Below, one piece after another: positions 51,238 through 59,778 of a stretch of DNA of 64,000 nucleotides. Source of the DNA: Hyphomicrobiales bacterium (GTDB taxonomy: Bacteria > Pseudomonadota > Alphaproteobacteria > Rhizobiales > CAJQND01); contig JANQOW010000007.1 in assembly GCA_028285595.1 (NCBI GenBank), forward strand, positions 103,756 to 167,755, written 5' to 3'. The position numbers were made by a program, and so were the translations under genes. The notes beneath the pieces were generated by a model, which did no database searches, was not told the origin of the DNA, and saw only the letters and a program-made list of their open reading frames with translations. The stretch's first letter is position 1. Every line of letters begins with the position of its first letter.

Positions 51238-52537
51238 TTTTCACCTCCCCGTTTTCACTCACCGACCAGGGGAAGATGCCGTTGTGGTGCTGAACAAACC
51301 CAGAGGTGAATCTCTGCTTGGCAATGTCTGCCACCGTGGGCTGCACGTAGTTGGTGCTATCCACAGCGCGGCTGGCAATTTTCGCCGGTCCGCCTTTCCA
51401 CTCCCATGTGTGCCGGAAGCGTGTCAGACACCGGTCAAGGACCGGGCCTTCCAGGTCAGCTTGATGCCAAGTCACGCCTCCATCTGTTGTTACGTCGACG
51501 GCCTTGACGGAGCCATTGCCCGACCAGGCAAAACCCTCGATTTCATAAGTGCCCGGACCCTGCAGCATCATGCCGCCGGAGGGACGCGTGATTACGGATT
51601 TGCACTCCATGATCATGCTGAACTGACGCCACTTACCATCCGGCATAGGATCGGTGTAACGGGCTGTCTCGCTGCGCAGGTGCCAGGGCTTGTCGGAGAC
51701 CTTAATGCGCCGGAGCCACTTCACACACACATTGCCTTCCCATCCGGGCATGAAGGCACGTAAGGGATAGCCGTTTTCGGGGCGCAGCATTTCGCCGTTC
51801 ATGGCATAGGCCAGAACCGTGTCGGTCATGCACTTCTCGATCGGGACCGAGCGGGCATGAGCTGATCCATCCGCCCCCTCAAACAGCACCCACTTCGCCG
51901 CAGGATCCAAGCCGGCCTCGTCCAGAAGCGTCGATACGGGAACACCCGTCCACTGCGCACAAGACAGCAAGCCGTGAGACTGCTGCACGGTGGTTGCCTT
52001 GGCTTGTTGCCAGTCGGTCAGCGTGTTGCCGGAACATTCCATGAAGTTGAAATTGGATACCGCCCGATACCGCATCAGGTCGTTCATTGAGAACTTGAGC
52101 GGCTGCTTCACCATACCGTGGATGACCAGAGCATGTTCATCCGGATTGATGTCGGGTGTGCCTGCATGGTGACGTTCGTAGAACAAGCCGTTTGGAGTCA
52201 CGATCCCGGGCTGCTGATGGATGGGCGTCATGCTCCAGTCCGACCAATGTTGTTTGTTCTTCAAAACATCGGTGCGGCGCCGCTTCACATGGGATTCAAA
52301 CTTGGAGGGCATGCCGTAGGCTTCCGGCTCGATCTCGCGCCCCATTTCTTTATTGGATTGCGAAACGGCAAGTTTTGCTGCACTGGCCGGCGCTGCGCTA
52401 AACGCACTGGCCGTCAGGGCCGCGCCCGTAAACAGAGCGCTGTTCCGCAAAAACGTGCGCCTTTGTTCAGACTCCAGACGATCTGCATCATATTGACTGC
52501 AGATGCCCTTTGAGACCGGATGAACAAGATGTGTCAT
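51224..52537 (-). CDS. soxC: SoxC-like molybdopterin sulfite/sulfane dehydrogenase
   Basis: A 437-residue molybdenum enzyme of the sulfite oxidase family. A twin-arginine-like leader (RRTFLRNSALFTGAALTASAFSAAPASA) shows export of the folded protein. The molybdopterin domain includes NFMECSGNTLTDWQ and HGLLSCAQWTGVPVSTLLDEAGL, where the metal-binding cysteine is expected, and the dimerisation domain has GFAWSGNGSVKAVDVTTDGG. No soxXYZAB genes are present, so oxidation of free sulfite is more likely than of carrier-bound sulfane sulfur. Next to msmABCD, it would remove sulfite released from methanesulfonate. Confidence 0.9.
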   Translation of the reverse strand: MTHLVHPVSKGICSQYDADRLESEQRRTFLRNSALFTGAALTASAFSAAPASAAKLAVSQSNKEMGREIEPEAYGMPSKFESHVKRRRTDVLKNKQHWSDWSMTPIHQQPGIVTPNGLFYERHHAGTPDINPDEHALVIHGMVKQPLKFSMNDLMRYRAVSNFNFMECSGNTLTDWQQAKATTVQQSHGLLSCAQWTGVPVSTLLDEAGLDPAAKWVLFEGADGSAHARSVPIEKCMTDTVLAYAMNGEMLRPENGYPLRAFMPGWEGNVCVKWLRRIKVSDKPWHLRSETARYTDPMPDGKWRQFSMIMECKSVITRPSGGMMLQGPGTYEIEGFAWSGNGSVKAVDVTTDGGVTWHQADLEGPVLDRCLTRFRHTWEWKGGPAKIASRAVDSTNYVQPTVADIAKQRFTSGFVQHHNGIFPWSVSENGEVKNAIA

Positions 52538-52835
52538 GTTTGTACCTAACCTCCCTTTTTGTTGTTATGCGCCCCAACAAGACAAAGGCGCGCATTCGCT
52601 GCCGATCGTTCTCGGCAGACGTTCAGACAACTCGCAACAGTTAGTCGAACAAAAAGCGAAGTATCCGGTGGGGTTTACCACTCTCGCGACCGGATGATTA
52701 TTCTTGTGTCATTTGCCAGGGTGCACCAGGCTCGGTCCACTGTCGATCCGATTGTGCCTATGACAAAACAAATGCGATCTAACAACTTGTCATCTATATG
52801 GAGATTGACGCGAGCAATCAGATGAGTGGTGCGGT
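52538..52835. other. 298-bp region between msmD and soxC
   Basis: No supported gene. A 7-bp stem CTGCCGA/TCGGCAG at 52599-52618 is the only structure noted. It probably contains the soxC promoter on the minus strand. The plus-strand open frame here has no ribosome site and is not protein-like. Confidence 0.5.
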
Positions 52836-53882
52836 TCAGCTGAACTTATCGTAGCGGATATCACTGACGGGCAATTTGCCGTCCGCAACCAGCACACGCA
52901 ACGAGGCATCGACCATGGGCGGGGGACCGGCCACGTAACCGATCGCATTGTCATAGCGACCCGCCATCGCACGAGAGGCCGCCTCGTGGACAAAGCCCGT
53001 ATCAAGTTTGAGCGCGTCAAATTCCGGGTGGCGTTTCAGGCCGGGATCTTCGTCAGACAGTGCGACCGTGATGCTGAGGTTCTCGCCTGCCTGTTCAGCA
53101 AAGGATGCCAACTCGGCGAGGTAGAAACTGTCGGCCATGGTGCGTACCCCGAAGAAGACATGGCCGGCATGGTCGGTAAAGTATTTCTCCTGACAGGCCC
53201 TGTCCAAGATGGACATCATACCAGCAATGCCCGATCCGCCGCCGATGCAAATGATGTTGCGGTCTTCCTCAGGATAAAACGTGGCCGCGCCCAGAGCGCC
53301 AAACACACTCACCTCTGTTCCGTCCACATCCTCGCCAAACAGCCAATCGCCAAAGCCTCCACCCGGCAGGTGTTTAACCACAAAGCTAAGGATTTGAGCA
53401 TCAGCAGCATAGTTGACCATGGAGTATGCCCGTGCACCAACCACCTGATCGCAGGAGAGAGTCACAAATTGACCTGCATCGAAGTTCAAGGGGCGGTCCA
53501 GAACAAGATCAAAATGCATCACATCGTGAGTGAGCATGCGGCTGTTCGTCAAAGTGCCCTTGCAATGGCACGGCACATGGCCCCGTTCGAAGTGGTCGGT
53601 GACCTTGGAGGATGGCACGCGCACCAATGCGTCCGACGTGGCGGTGGTTTGACAGAGCAAACAGTCGCCCTTCTCGCGCTTTAAGCGCGCTGCGCCCGGG
53701 GCCTCGTCCCAGCCCATGTGACAGTCGCCGGTCATGATCCGTCCGCGGCAGGTGCCGCAGGTGCCTGTGGCGCATTCATAGGGGAGCGTAATGCCGTTTC
53801 TCAGGGCGCCGGCCAGAAGCGTTTCGCCCGTGTCGACGTCATACTCAAACTGGCCACCTTTGGTTTGGACAGTAATTTTCAT
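52836..53882 (-). CDS. msmD: Methanesulfonate monooxygenase reductase (MsmD)
   Basis: A 348-residue electron-transfer protein. Residues about 1-95 form a plant-type ferredoxin domain with CATGTCGTC and a fourth cysteine in CLLC. About 105-200 form the flavin domain with RAYSMVN, and about 215-345 form the nicotinamide domain with CIGGGSGIAGM and YVAGPPPMV. It passes electrons from NADH to the separate Rieske ferredoxin. It is the last gene of the msmABCD order on the minus strand, 18 bp after msmC. Confidence 0.88.
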   Translation of the reverse strand: MKITVQTKGGQFEYDVDTGETLLAGALRNGITLPYECATGTCGTCRGRIMTGDCHMGWDEAPGAARLKREKGDCLLCQTTATSDALVRVPSSKVTDHFERGHVPCHCKGTLTNSRMLTHDVMHFDLVLDRPLNFDAGQFVTLSCDQVVGARAYSMVNYAADAQILSFVVKHLPGGGFGDWLFGEDVDGTEVSVFGALGAATFYPEEDRNIICIGGGSGIAGMMSILDRACQEKYFTDHAGHVFFGVRTMADSFYLAELASFAEQAGENLSITVALSDEDPGLKRHPEFDALKLDTGFVHEAASRAMAGRYDNAIGYVAGPPPMVDASLRVLVADGKLPVSDIRYDKFS

Positions 53883-53900
53883 CCAGCCGGTCCGGCGGGG

Positions 53901-54275
53901 TCAGGAATTGAAGAAATCGTCATCATCCATTTCATCTTCTTCATCGAATTCGTACTCGTGTTCGCTTTCGATAAAGGCATGAATGTCGCCATTCTCTTCC
54001 TTGACCTCGTAGAAGTGCATCGGCTTTTCGGTTTCGCTGCCCGTCATCTCAGTGGTGCCCAAATCCCATTGCCACAGATGCTTTGAGCAGGTCAGTACCT
54101 TGCCTTCAATGAAGCCGGATTCTTCCAAAGGCTCCTCCATGTGGGGGCACACTGGCGGAAATGCCCGAAAGCCTTCCCCGTAGTTGGCGATGATGACAGG
54201 GATGCCGTCCACCTCGAACTTCTTCAAGGTTCTTTCTGCGACACTGTCGGCCGCACAAATCCGTCTCCAACTCAT
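53901..54275 (-). CDS. msmC: Rieske ferredoxin of methanesulfonate monooxygenase (MsmC)
   Basis: A 124-residue Rieske [2Fe-2S] ferredoxin. The cluster ligands lie in CPHMEEPL (about residue 44) and CSKHLWQWD (about residue 64). A very acidic C-terminus rich in D and E (about residues 105-120) is a notable feature, probably for docking to its partners or for adaptation to salt. The ATG at 54275 begins at the family-typical SWRRICAADSV; GGAG lies upstream. It shuttles electrons from the reductase to the oxygenase. Confidence 0.88.
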   Translation of the reverse strand: MSWRRICAADSVAERTLKKFEVDGIPVIIANYGEGFRAFPPVCPHMEEPLEESGFIEGKVLTCSKHLWQWDLGTTEMTGSETEKPMHFYEVKEENGDIHAFIESEHEYEFDEEDEMDDDDFFNS

Positions 54276-54309
54276 GGAAAGTCTTTCTCCGCCAAGTTCC
54301 GGAATGCCG

Positions 54310-54804
54310 TTAGAACGGCCAATGTGACCCTTTGTCGAGACGCCGGGTATCAAGAGAGACCTTACGGGAAAGGAACACGGCCTTGCCGTCTTTCATCTTC
54401 ATCTTGTCCACGTAGCGGCCTATGACAAACAGATGGCTTTCGCCCGCATCGATGTGCGAGTTGATACCGTCAAGCATGTTTTGATAGATGGCCAGAGAGC
54501 TCACCACATCGATGGTGCCGTCTTCATTCTCATCTATCGTATAGACCGTTGCGTGGCGCCTTAGCGGAGAATGATCGGTGTTATGCTTCGCCAGCATATC
54601 GGTCATGTTTTGCAGCGCGTCCCGATTGCCCGAGAAATAGATCATGTCCTTGCGGATCTCGGGGCTCCATGCGCCGATCTCATACTCAAAAGTGTCGTCA
54701 CACAGGTCGAGCCATTCAGACCATTTCTCATCGTCGAGCAAAATACAGGCGCGATAGACAGCATCCCTCACAGCCTCAGACGTGGCCACACCATTCGTGC
54801 CCAT
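54310..54804 (-). CDS. msmB: Methanesulfonate monooxygenase beta subunit (MsmB)
   Basis: A 164-residue small subunit of a Rieske oxygenase, NTF2-like fold: EAVRDAVYRACILLDDEKWSEWLDLCDDTFEYEI followed by strands ending RKVSLDTRRLDKGSHWPF. It is structural, forming the hexamer with the alpha subunit. Slightly shorter than described MsmB proteins. It is encoded 30 bp after the alpha subunit. Confidence 0.87.
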   Translation of the reverse strand: MGTNGVATSEAVRDAVYRACILLDDEKWSEWLDLCDDTFEYEIGAWSPEIRKDMIYFSGNRDALQNMTDMLAKHNTDHSPLRRHATVYTIDENEDGTIDVVSSLAIYQNMLDGINSHIDAGESHLFVIGRYVDKMKMKDGKAVFLSRKVSLDTRRLDKGSHWPF

Positions 54805-54834
54805 TAAAGATCCTCCAACTTGGCGCCGGCGCCG

Positions 54835-56076
54835 TTATTCAGCAGCCTCGGCCGGTGCATACGGCAGGGACGGGTTGCTCGGGAGCCGGTTCATCCATTT
54901 ACCCCACTCATCATAGTAGTGGCGCATACCCACCTCATCATGGATGAGATTGTCCTCGTGGCGACCATGCAAAATCCGGCGGGGTTCTGAACCCGGCAGC
55001 ATCGCAGAGCCTTGCCCGGCCACACCAATCAGGTCTTCATGCAAGTTCCGCCCGAATGGACCCCAGATGGTGTTGTGGTGGTCGATACGGGTGCGGCGTT
55101 CTTCAGGCGTGTCGCTCTTCAAGCCGAGGCCACGGAACTCAATCATCACCTTGTCTGGTCCCAGAGGCGTGACAATATCGCAGCGCAATGCTGAACCACG
55201 CAGGTTAAAGTTCATACCCGGGAACAGGTCCACCATGTACCACTGGTTCGGTGGCAAGCCCGGGAACGACAGTTCGGCGCGGCTCTCAAAGCCTTCATAC
55301 TCATCGTACTGCACCTCGAACGATCCCACGTTCACGTGGCCGTTCTCGAACGCTGTGTTTTCACGGGCAAAGTAGGCATCGTTAAAGCCGGTCACCCGGT
55401 TATGGTAGTGCATAAAGTCGTGATAGAACTCGCTGTTGGTGTCGTGCCACAGCTTGTAGTTAGTGCCGATAACGGCCTTGTGGTAGTGGAACACATCCAG
55501 CGGTTCTGCTTCCAGCGGGCCGCGGATGCACTTGAACGCCTCGCCACACCAGTCTTCCAACGACATCGCCTTGTCGTTCAATGTCACCCAAACAAAGCCA
55601 CCAAAGTTCACTTCGCAACGCAGGCGGCGCAGACCTGTATTCTCTTTACACAGACGGTCTTGGTAGCCTTCCTTCTCCCGCGAGATATAAACGCAGTTGC
55701 CCTTCATGTCGTACTGCCAGCCGTGGAACATGCAGGTCATACGCTTCGGGTTGCCTGACGGGGCCGCTTCGGCAAAAGAACCGGAGGGCCGACGCTCGAT
55801 CATCATACCGCGGTGGGGGCACACGTTCAAAAACGCGCGCACCGTGTTGTCTGGACCGCGGGCCACGACGACAGGTTCGCGGGCAATGGTCGCCGTCCTG
55901 AAATCATAAGCATTGGGCAGCTCGGATTCATGGCAAATCGGGATCCACACCTTCTTGAAGATGTCTTCAAGTTCCTGCTCATAAATCTCCGGATCTGAGT
56001 AAATCCGGCTGTCGAGCCACTCGCCGTCTTTCAAGGGTGGGTCGGCTTTCCATTGGTTGTGATTTCTAGCTGGCAT
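54835..56076 (-). CDS. msmA: Methanesulfonate monooxygenase alpha subunit (MsmA)
   Basis: A 413-residue oxygenase large subunit. The Rieske ligands are CPH (about residue 87) and CMFH, separated by 26 residues instead of the usual about 17. This enlarged gap is the recognised hallmark of MsmA. The mononuclear iron region reads DTNSEFYHDFMHYH, where glutamate replaces the common bridging aspartate. The enzyme splits methanesulfonate with O2 and NADH to formaldehyde and sulfite. The start is at 56076 behind GGAGGA; the upstream extension is not protein-like. Operon order msmA-msmB-msmC-msmD with a divergent transporter agrees with known methanesulfonate users. Confidence 0.9.
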   Translation of the reverse strand: MPARNHNQWKADPPLKDGEWLDSRIYSDPEIYEQELEDIFKKVWIPICHESELPNAYDFRTATIAREPVVVARGPDNTVRAFLNVCPHRGMMIERRPSGSFAEAAPSGNPKRMTCMFHGWQYDMKGNCVYISREKEGYQDRLCKENTGLRRLRCEVNFGGFVWVTLNDKAMSLEDWCGEAFKCIRGPLEAEPLDVFHYHKAVIGTNYKLWHDTNSEFYHDFMHYHNRVTGFNDAYFARENTAFENGHVNVGSFEVQYDEYEGFESRAELSFPGLPPNQWYMVDLFPGMNFNLRGSALRCDIVTPLGPDKVMIEFRGLGLKSDTPEERRTRIDHHNTIWGPFGRNLHEDLIGVAGQGSAMLPGSEPRRILHGRHEDNLIHDEVGMRHYYDEWGKWMNRLPSNPSLPYAPAEAAE

Positions 56077-56701
56077 CTTCGAATTTCCTCCGCAAAACTG
56101 CTGTTTGTGCAGTCTACGCTTTGCTGCTTGAAACGGTACGTTGCACCAATCGGCGCCCGATACCGCATCAAATCGCAACAAAGCGCGTTTTTCCTAGCGC
56201 AACCCAACAGGAACAGCGGTGTCTCTTGAAATTGAAACTTCTTATCGCCTGATAGACACGGCCTCAGAACTTCCTGAATTCCAAAGGACGTGGCATAGCA
56301 GTCTAAATGGCGCCTGCTGATGAGCCTAACTCAACGTAACGGTCCTTTCGGTCACAGGTGCAAATTTTTTTGGCAAATTTCGACAATACATAGACATCAG
56401 CTATCAAGATATTAGTTCGAACGATTTTACAAACGCCTGTACAGACTGTGCCATGGACCGATGGAGGGAGGTCTTGAAGACCACCGCACGCTTCGCCGGG
56501 ACAGCCTGCGGTCCTTTCCCACCACGTCGGTGAAACATGAAAAGAGGTGCAATAACAATAGGATAAAGAAGTGCTCTAGTTTCTGCAGGTCTCACAAGTC
56601 AACAATCGGTCAAGGCAAAGAGCAAGAGACCACGAGATCAACAGCAAACTGAAAAGCAATGTTCTTAAAACCTTAGACAGATCACAATGGGAGGAAACCA
56701 C
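56077..56701. other. 625-bp divergent promoter region between msmA and msmE
   Basis: No gene is supported; short open frames lack ribosome sites. It is A+T richer than the flanks. Repeats seen are ACTGC/GCAGT (56097-56113) near msmA and the palindrome at 56470-56482. It must carry both msm promoters and probably a long msmE leader. Confidence 0.6.
56470..56482. promoter_or_regulatory. Palindrome, possible operator of the msm genes
   Basis: GGTCTT-G-AAGACC is perfectly symmetrical over 13 bases and resembles GntR-type operators. It lies 220 bp before msmE and 394 bp before msmA. No regulator gene is adjacent. Confidence 0.35.
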
Positions 56702-57838
56702 ATGCGATCTCTGAAGAAATTTGGCTTAGGCGTAGCTGCTGCCGCGTTCCTGGCGGTGCCCATGGCGGCACAAGCTGAGGTGGACTTCGGCAAGCCCGGT
56801 GAAAAGGTCGATTTGGTCATCGGCTATCAGCCTTACTACACAGAATCTTGGTCCGGCGTTGTTAACAACGGCAAGCAGTTTTGGAAAAAATATCTGCCGG
56901 AAGGCTCAACAGCTGAATTCCAGATTGGTTTGCAAGGTTCGGTGATCGTGAATGCGATGACCGGTGAAAAGCAGCATATCGGCTATATGGGCGATATGCC
57001 GGCCATTGCCTCTACATTCAAAAACATCCAGGCTCGAGGTGGTACGGACATTCGCATCGTTGCTGTTCTTGGCACGTCCAAACAACAGTGCAACATCTTC
57101 TTGGTGCGCAACGATGCCCCCGAGTTTGCCAATGGCAAAGAAGCCGTGAAGTGGATGGACGGTAAGCTGACATCAGCTCCGCATGGTGCATGCACTGACC
57201 GCTTCGCACGTCTGGCTTTTCAGAAGGCCGGCATTAAGCCGAGGCGCTATTTGAACCAGAACATCGAGATCATCACGACAAACTTCCGGGCCAAGAAGCT
57301 CGATGCAGCCGCGATCTGGGAGCCCACAGCCTCCAAAATCGTCGCAGCCGGCCTGGCCCGTCGTGCCGCCAGCGGCGAAGACTTTGATGCGCTGGACGGT
57401 GGCTTCATGGTGATGTTGAACGATCTGATTTCCCAACGGCCTGACGTTCACCGCGGCTGGCTCGAAGCAGAGCTCGACGCGCAGCTCTTCATGGCAGACT
57501 TCAACAATGCATCAGAAGTGGCGGCCATGGCAGCCGCTCAAACCGAAGCGATCGACAAGAAAGTTTTGTGGTCCTCACTTTATGGTGAAACCCCGGCAAG
57601 CCAAGGCGGTGGTGAGGTTAAGGTGCAGCTAGACTTTGTCGTGACAGAACGGGTCCAAGGCCTGCTCGATAACGCAACAGCGTTCTTGCACAGCCTGCCC
57701 AAGAAGCCGGCTGCGGAGCCTAAGATCCGCGATGGCGGCGTCATGGACGGCGTTGCGCAGGAAATCCTGAAGGCGCGCGGTTTGACGAGCCCAATCGGCG
57801 TGGTCAAAGCCCGCCCAATCTCTGACTTCAAAGAGTAG
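56702..57838 (+). CDS. msmE: Methanesulfonate-binding periplasmic protein (MsmE-like)
   Basis: A 378-residue NitT/TauT-type (NMT1-like) binding protein. The Sec signal peptide RSLKKFGLGVAAAAFLAVPMAAQA is cut near residue 25. The mature part has the family phrases VDLVIGYQPYYTESWSGVV, IGYMGDMPAIAS and AAAIWEPTASKIVAAG. The ATG at 56702 follows GGGAGG; the ATG at 56687 overlaps that site and is rejected. Divergent from msmA and first of the transporter genes, it should bind methanesulfonate; sulfonates or nitrate are the alternatives by family. A good terminator-like stem follows the gene. Confidence 0.85.
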   Translation: MRSLKKFGLGVAAAAFLAVPMAAQAEVDFGKPGEKVDLVIGYQPYYTESWSGVVNNGKQFWKKYLPEGSTAEFQIGLQGSVIVNAMTGEKQHIGYMGDMPAIASTFKNIQARGGTDIRIVAVLGTSKQQCNIFLVRNDAPEFANGKEAVKWMDGKLTSAPHGACTDRFARLAFQKAGIKPRRYLNQNIEIITTNFRAKKLDAAAIWEPTASKIVAAGLARRAASGEDFDALDGGFMVMLNDLISQRPDVHRGWLEAELDAQLFMADFNNASEVAAMAAAQTEAIDKKVLWSSLYGETPASQGGGEVKVQLDFVVTERVQGLLDNATAFLHSLPKKPAAEPKIRDGGVMDGVAQEILKARGLTSPIGVVKARPISDFKE

Positions 57839-57853
57839 TCAGCTCCCAACGGG

Positions 57854-57896
57854 TCCAGCGGTCATTGCTTCAAATGGCGTGGCCGCTGGATTTTTT
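57854..57896 (+). terminator. Terminator/attenuator after msmE
   Basis: TCCAGCGG (57854) pairs with CCGCTGGA (57883) and is followed at once by TTTTTT. Partial read-through would let the permease and ATPase genes be made in smaller amounts than the binding protein. Confidence 0.7.
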
Positions 57897-57984
57897 GACT
57901 TTCTGCAGGGACGTGCCACTGTTGCGTCCACTGCTCGTGTCGCGAAGTTCAAACAAACCGGTAGCAGGCAACGGAAGCATATAG

Positions 57985-58875
57985 ATGAGTGATCAGGCAA
58001 CGACGAAGCCCTCGGATCGACCGCGAATGAGCAAACCTACGGGGCTTGCCTACTTCTGGTACACGCTTGAACAAAGAATGGCGACACCCACGCCTTATCT
58101 AACGATGTTTGGCCTGTCGCTCTGGATCTTCACCTACTGGCTGTTGTGCGAGGGTTTGGAGTTCTGGCGCTTTGGCAAGATTCCCGGCCCGGTTACCGTG
58201 CTGACCGATTGGTTCGCCCGTGACCCTTTTCAGGGCATCTCTATCTTTAAGGAAGAATACTATATCCACATCTGGTCGAGCTGCAGGCGCATTGCAATTG
58301 CTTTCTGCATCGCCACAGGTGTCGGCGTTCCGCTTGGTCTGTTTATGGGGTGGTCGAAGGCCTTTCGCGATTACACCTTCCCGATCCTTGAGGTGCTGCG
58401 GCCTATCCCCCCTCTCGCTTGGGTGCCGCTCGCTATCTTGATGTTCTCGGGCTTTGAAACGCCTGTGATCTTTCTGGCAACCCTCGCTTCGCTTTTCGTC
58501 ACAACGCTGAACACGATGCTCGGTGTGGATTCAATCGACGAAGAGTATTTCCGCGCCGCCGGCTGCTTGGGATCAAGCAAGTGGCAAATCTTTACCAATG
58601 TGGTCGTTCCCGGTGCTTTGCCGTTTATCTTCACCGGATTGCAGATCTCGGTCGGCGTGGCCTGGTTCTCGCTCGTAGCCGCTGAAATGGTGTCGGGTGA
58701 CTATGGGCTCGGCTACCTGATCGTCGACAGCTTCATGAATAACGTCACCGTGCCCATGGTCATCGGTATGCTTACGCTGGGTCTCGTTGGCTGGGGGACG
58801 TCCGTGATGGTTCGCCAAGTCGGCAGGCAACTTATGCAATGGCAAGTTAAAGAACTGGCACAGCAGGATCGCTAG
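57985..58875 (+). CDS. NitT/TauT-type ABC permease, methanesulfonate importer
   Basis: A 296-residue permease of the SsuC/TauC class. About six membrane helices follow a cytoplasmic N-terminus of about 40 residues. The family phrase PILEVLRPIPPLAWVPLAILMF and the EAA-loop-like DEEYFRAAGCLGSSKWQIFTNVVVPGALPFIFTG mark the ATPase contact. It differs clearly from the second permease at 59779, so the channel is a heterodimer. It corresponds in place to the second gene of known msmEFGH clusters, but I do not rely on my memory of the letters. Confidence 0.88.
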   Translation: MSDQATTKPSDRPRMSKPTGLAYFWYTLEQRMATPTPYLTMFGLSLWIFTYWLLCEGLEFWRFGKIPGPVTVLTDWFARDPFQGISIFKEEYYIHIWSSCRRIAIAFCIATGVGVPLGLFMGWSKAFRDYTFPILEVLRPIPPLAWVPLAILMFSGFETPVIFLATLASLFVTTLNTMLGVDSIDEEYFRAAGCLGSSKWQIFTNVVVPGALPFIFTGLQISVGVAWFSLVAAEMVSGDYGLGYLIVDSFMNNVTVPMVIGMLTLGLVGWGTSVMVRQVGRQLMQWQVKELAQQDR

Positions 58876-58902
58876 GTTCGTCGAGTTAAGGAACACTCAA
58901 AG

Positions 58903-59754
58903 ATGCAAAAAGAAGAAACAGCTCGCGACGCTGCGGGAGGCCGGCTCAGCATTCGCAATGTCACCAAGATCTATGATCCTGAGGGCGTGAATGTGATGGC
59001 GGTCGATGACTGCTCCATGGACATCGCAGCAGGCGAAGTCTGCATGATCGTGGGCCCCTCGGGTTGCGGTAAGACGACATTGTTAAACGCGATTGCAGGT
59101 TTTCACTCTATCACCACAGGCGAGATCTACCTCGACGATCAACTGCTTTGCGGCCCGTCGAAGCCGCAGGCAAGCATGGGCGCAGACCGAATTGTCGTGT
59201 TTCAGCATGGTGCCCTGTTTCCCTGGAAGACCTTGCTTGAGAACGTCGCCTACGGACCCATCGTCCAAGGCTCCATGACCAAGGAGCAGGCCCACGCTTT
59301 GGGCAAAGTCATGCTGGAAGAAGCCGGCCTGTCTGATGTGGCCGATAAGTACCCCGGGGAGGTTTCCTCCGGTATGGCCCGGCGCGTTGAGATTGTGCGC
59401 GCCCTGATCAACTCACCGAAGGTACTGCTTCTGGACGAGCCTTACAGGGCGATGGATGCACTCACAAAGTCGATCATGCACGAGTCGCTTCTTGAGGTTT
59501 ATGACCGTACCAAAGTGACAATCTTCTTCATCACGCACGATCTGGAAGAAGCCATCTTTCTCGGCGACCGCGTCTATGTGATGACGACGCGGCCATGCAA
59601 GCTGAAGAAGGTTGTAGACGTGAACATCCCCCGGCCTCGGGATTACAAAATCTTGTCTTCAGAACAATTTCGCCTGCTCGTTGAAGAAGCCAAAGAAGCC
59701 GTTCACGAGGAGGCCCTGAAAGCGTTCCAGGCCGGCGAACGCGAATTGGCCTAA
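58903..59754 (+). CDS. ABC ATPase A of the importer (weak signature, intact H-loop)
   Basis: A 283-residue NitT/TauT-type ATPase. Walker A is GPSGCGKTT (about residues 51-59), Walker B is VLLLDEP and the H-loop is FFITHDLEEA, all intact. The signature motif is altered to VSSGMARR in place of LSGGMQQR. A C-terminal tail continues past the core. With ATPase B (60659), whose defects are the opposite, it would form one complete and one incomplete catalytic site. It starts 27 bp after the first permease gene. Confidence 0.88.
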   Translation: MQKEETARDAAGGRLSIRNVTKIYDPEGVNVMAVDDCSMDIAAGEVCMIVGPSGCGKTTLLNAIAGFHSITTGEIYLDDQLLCGPSKPQASMGADRIVVFQHGALFPWKTLLENVAYGPIVQGSMTKEQAHALGKVMLEEAGLSDVADKYPGEVSSGMARRVEIVRALINSPKVLLLDEPYRAMDALTKSIMHESLLEVYDRTKVTIFFITHDLEEAIFLGDRVYVMTTRPCKLKKVVDVNIPRPRDYKILSSEQFRLLVEEAKEAVHEEALKAFQAGERELA

Positions 59755-59778
59755 GGGAATCAAGCTGGAAGATATGTC

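Noticed and set aside
52986..53684. 232-codon plus-strand frame opposite msmD
   Set aside because: Antisense of a well-supported reductase gene, with no homology-like pattern.
56404..56595. Short frames in the msmA-msmE gap (both strands)
   Set aside because: No ribosome sites, no membrane or domain pattern.
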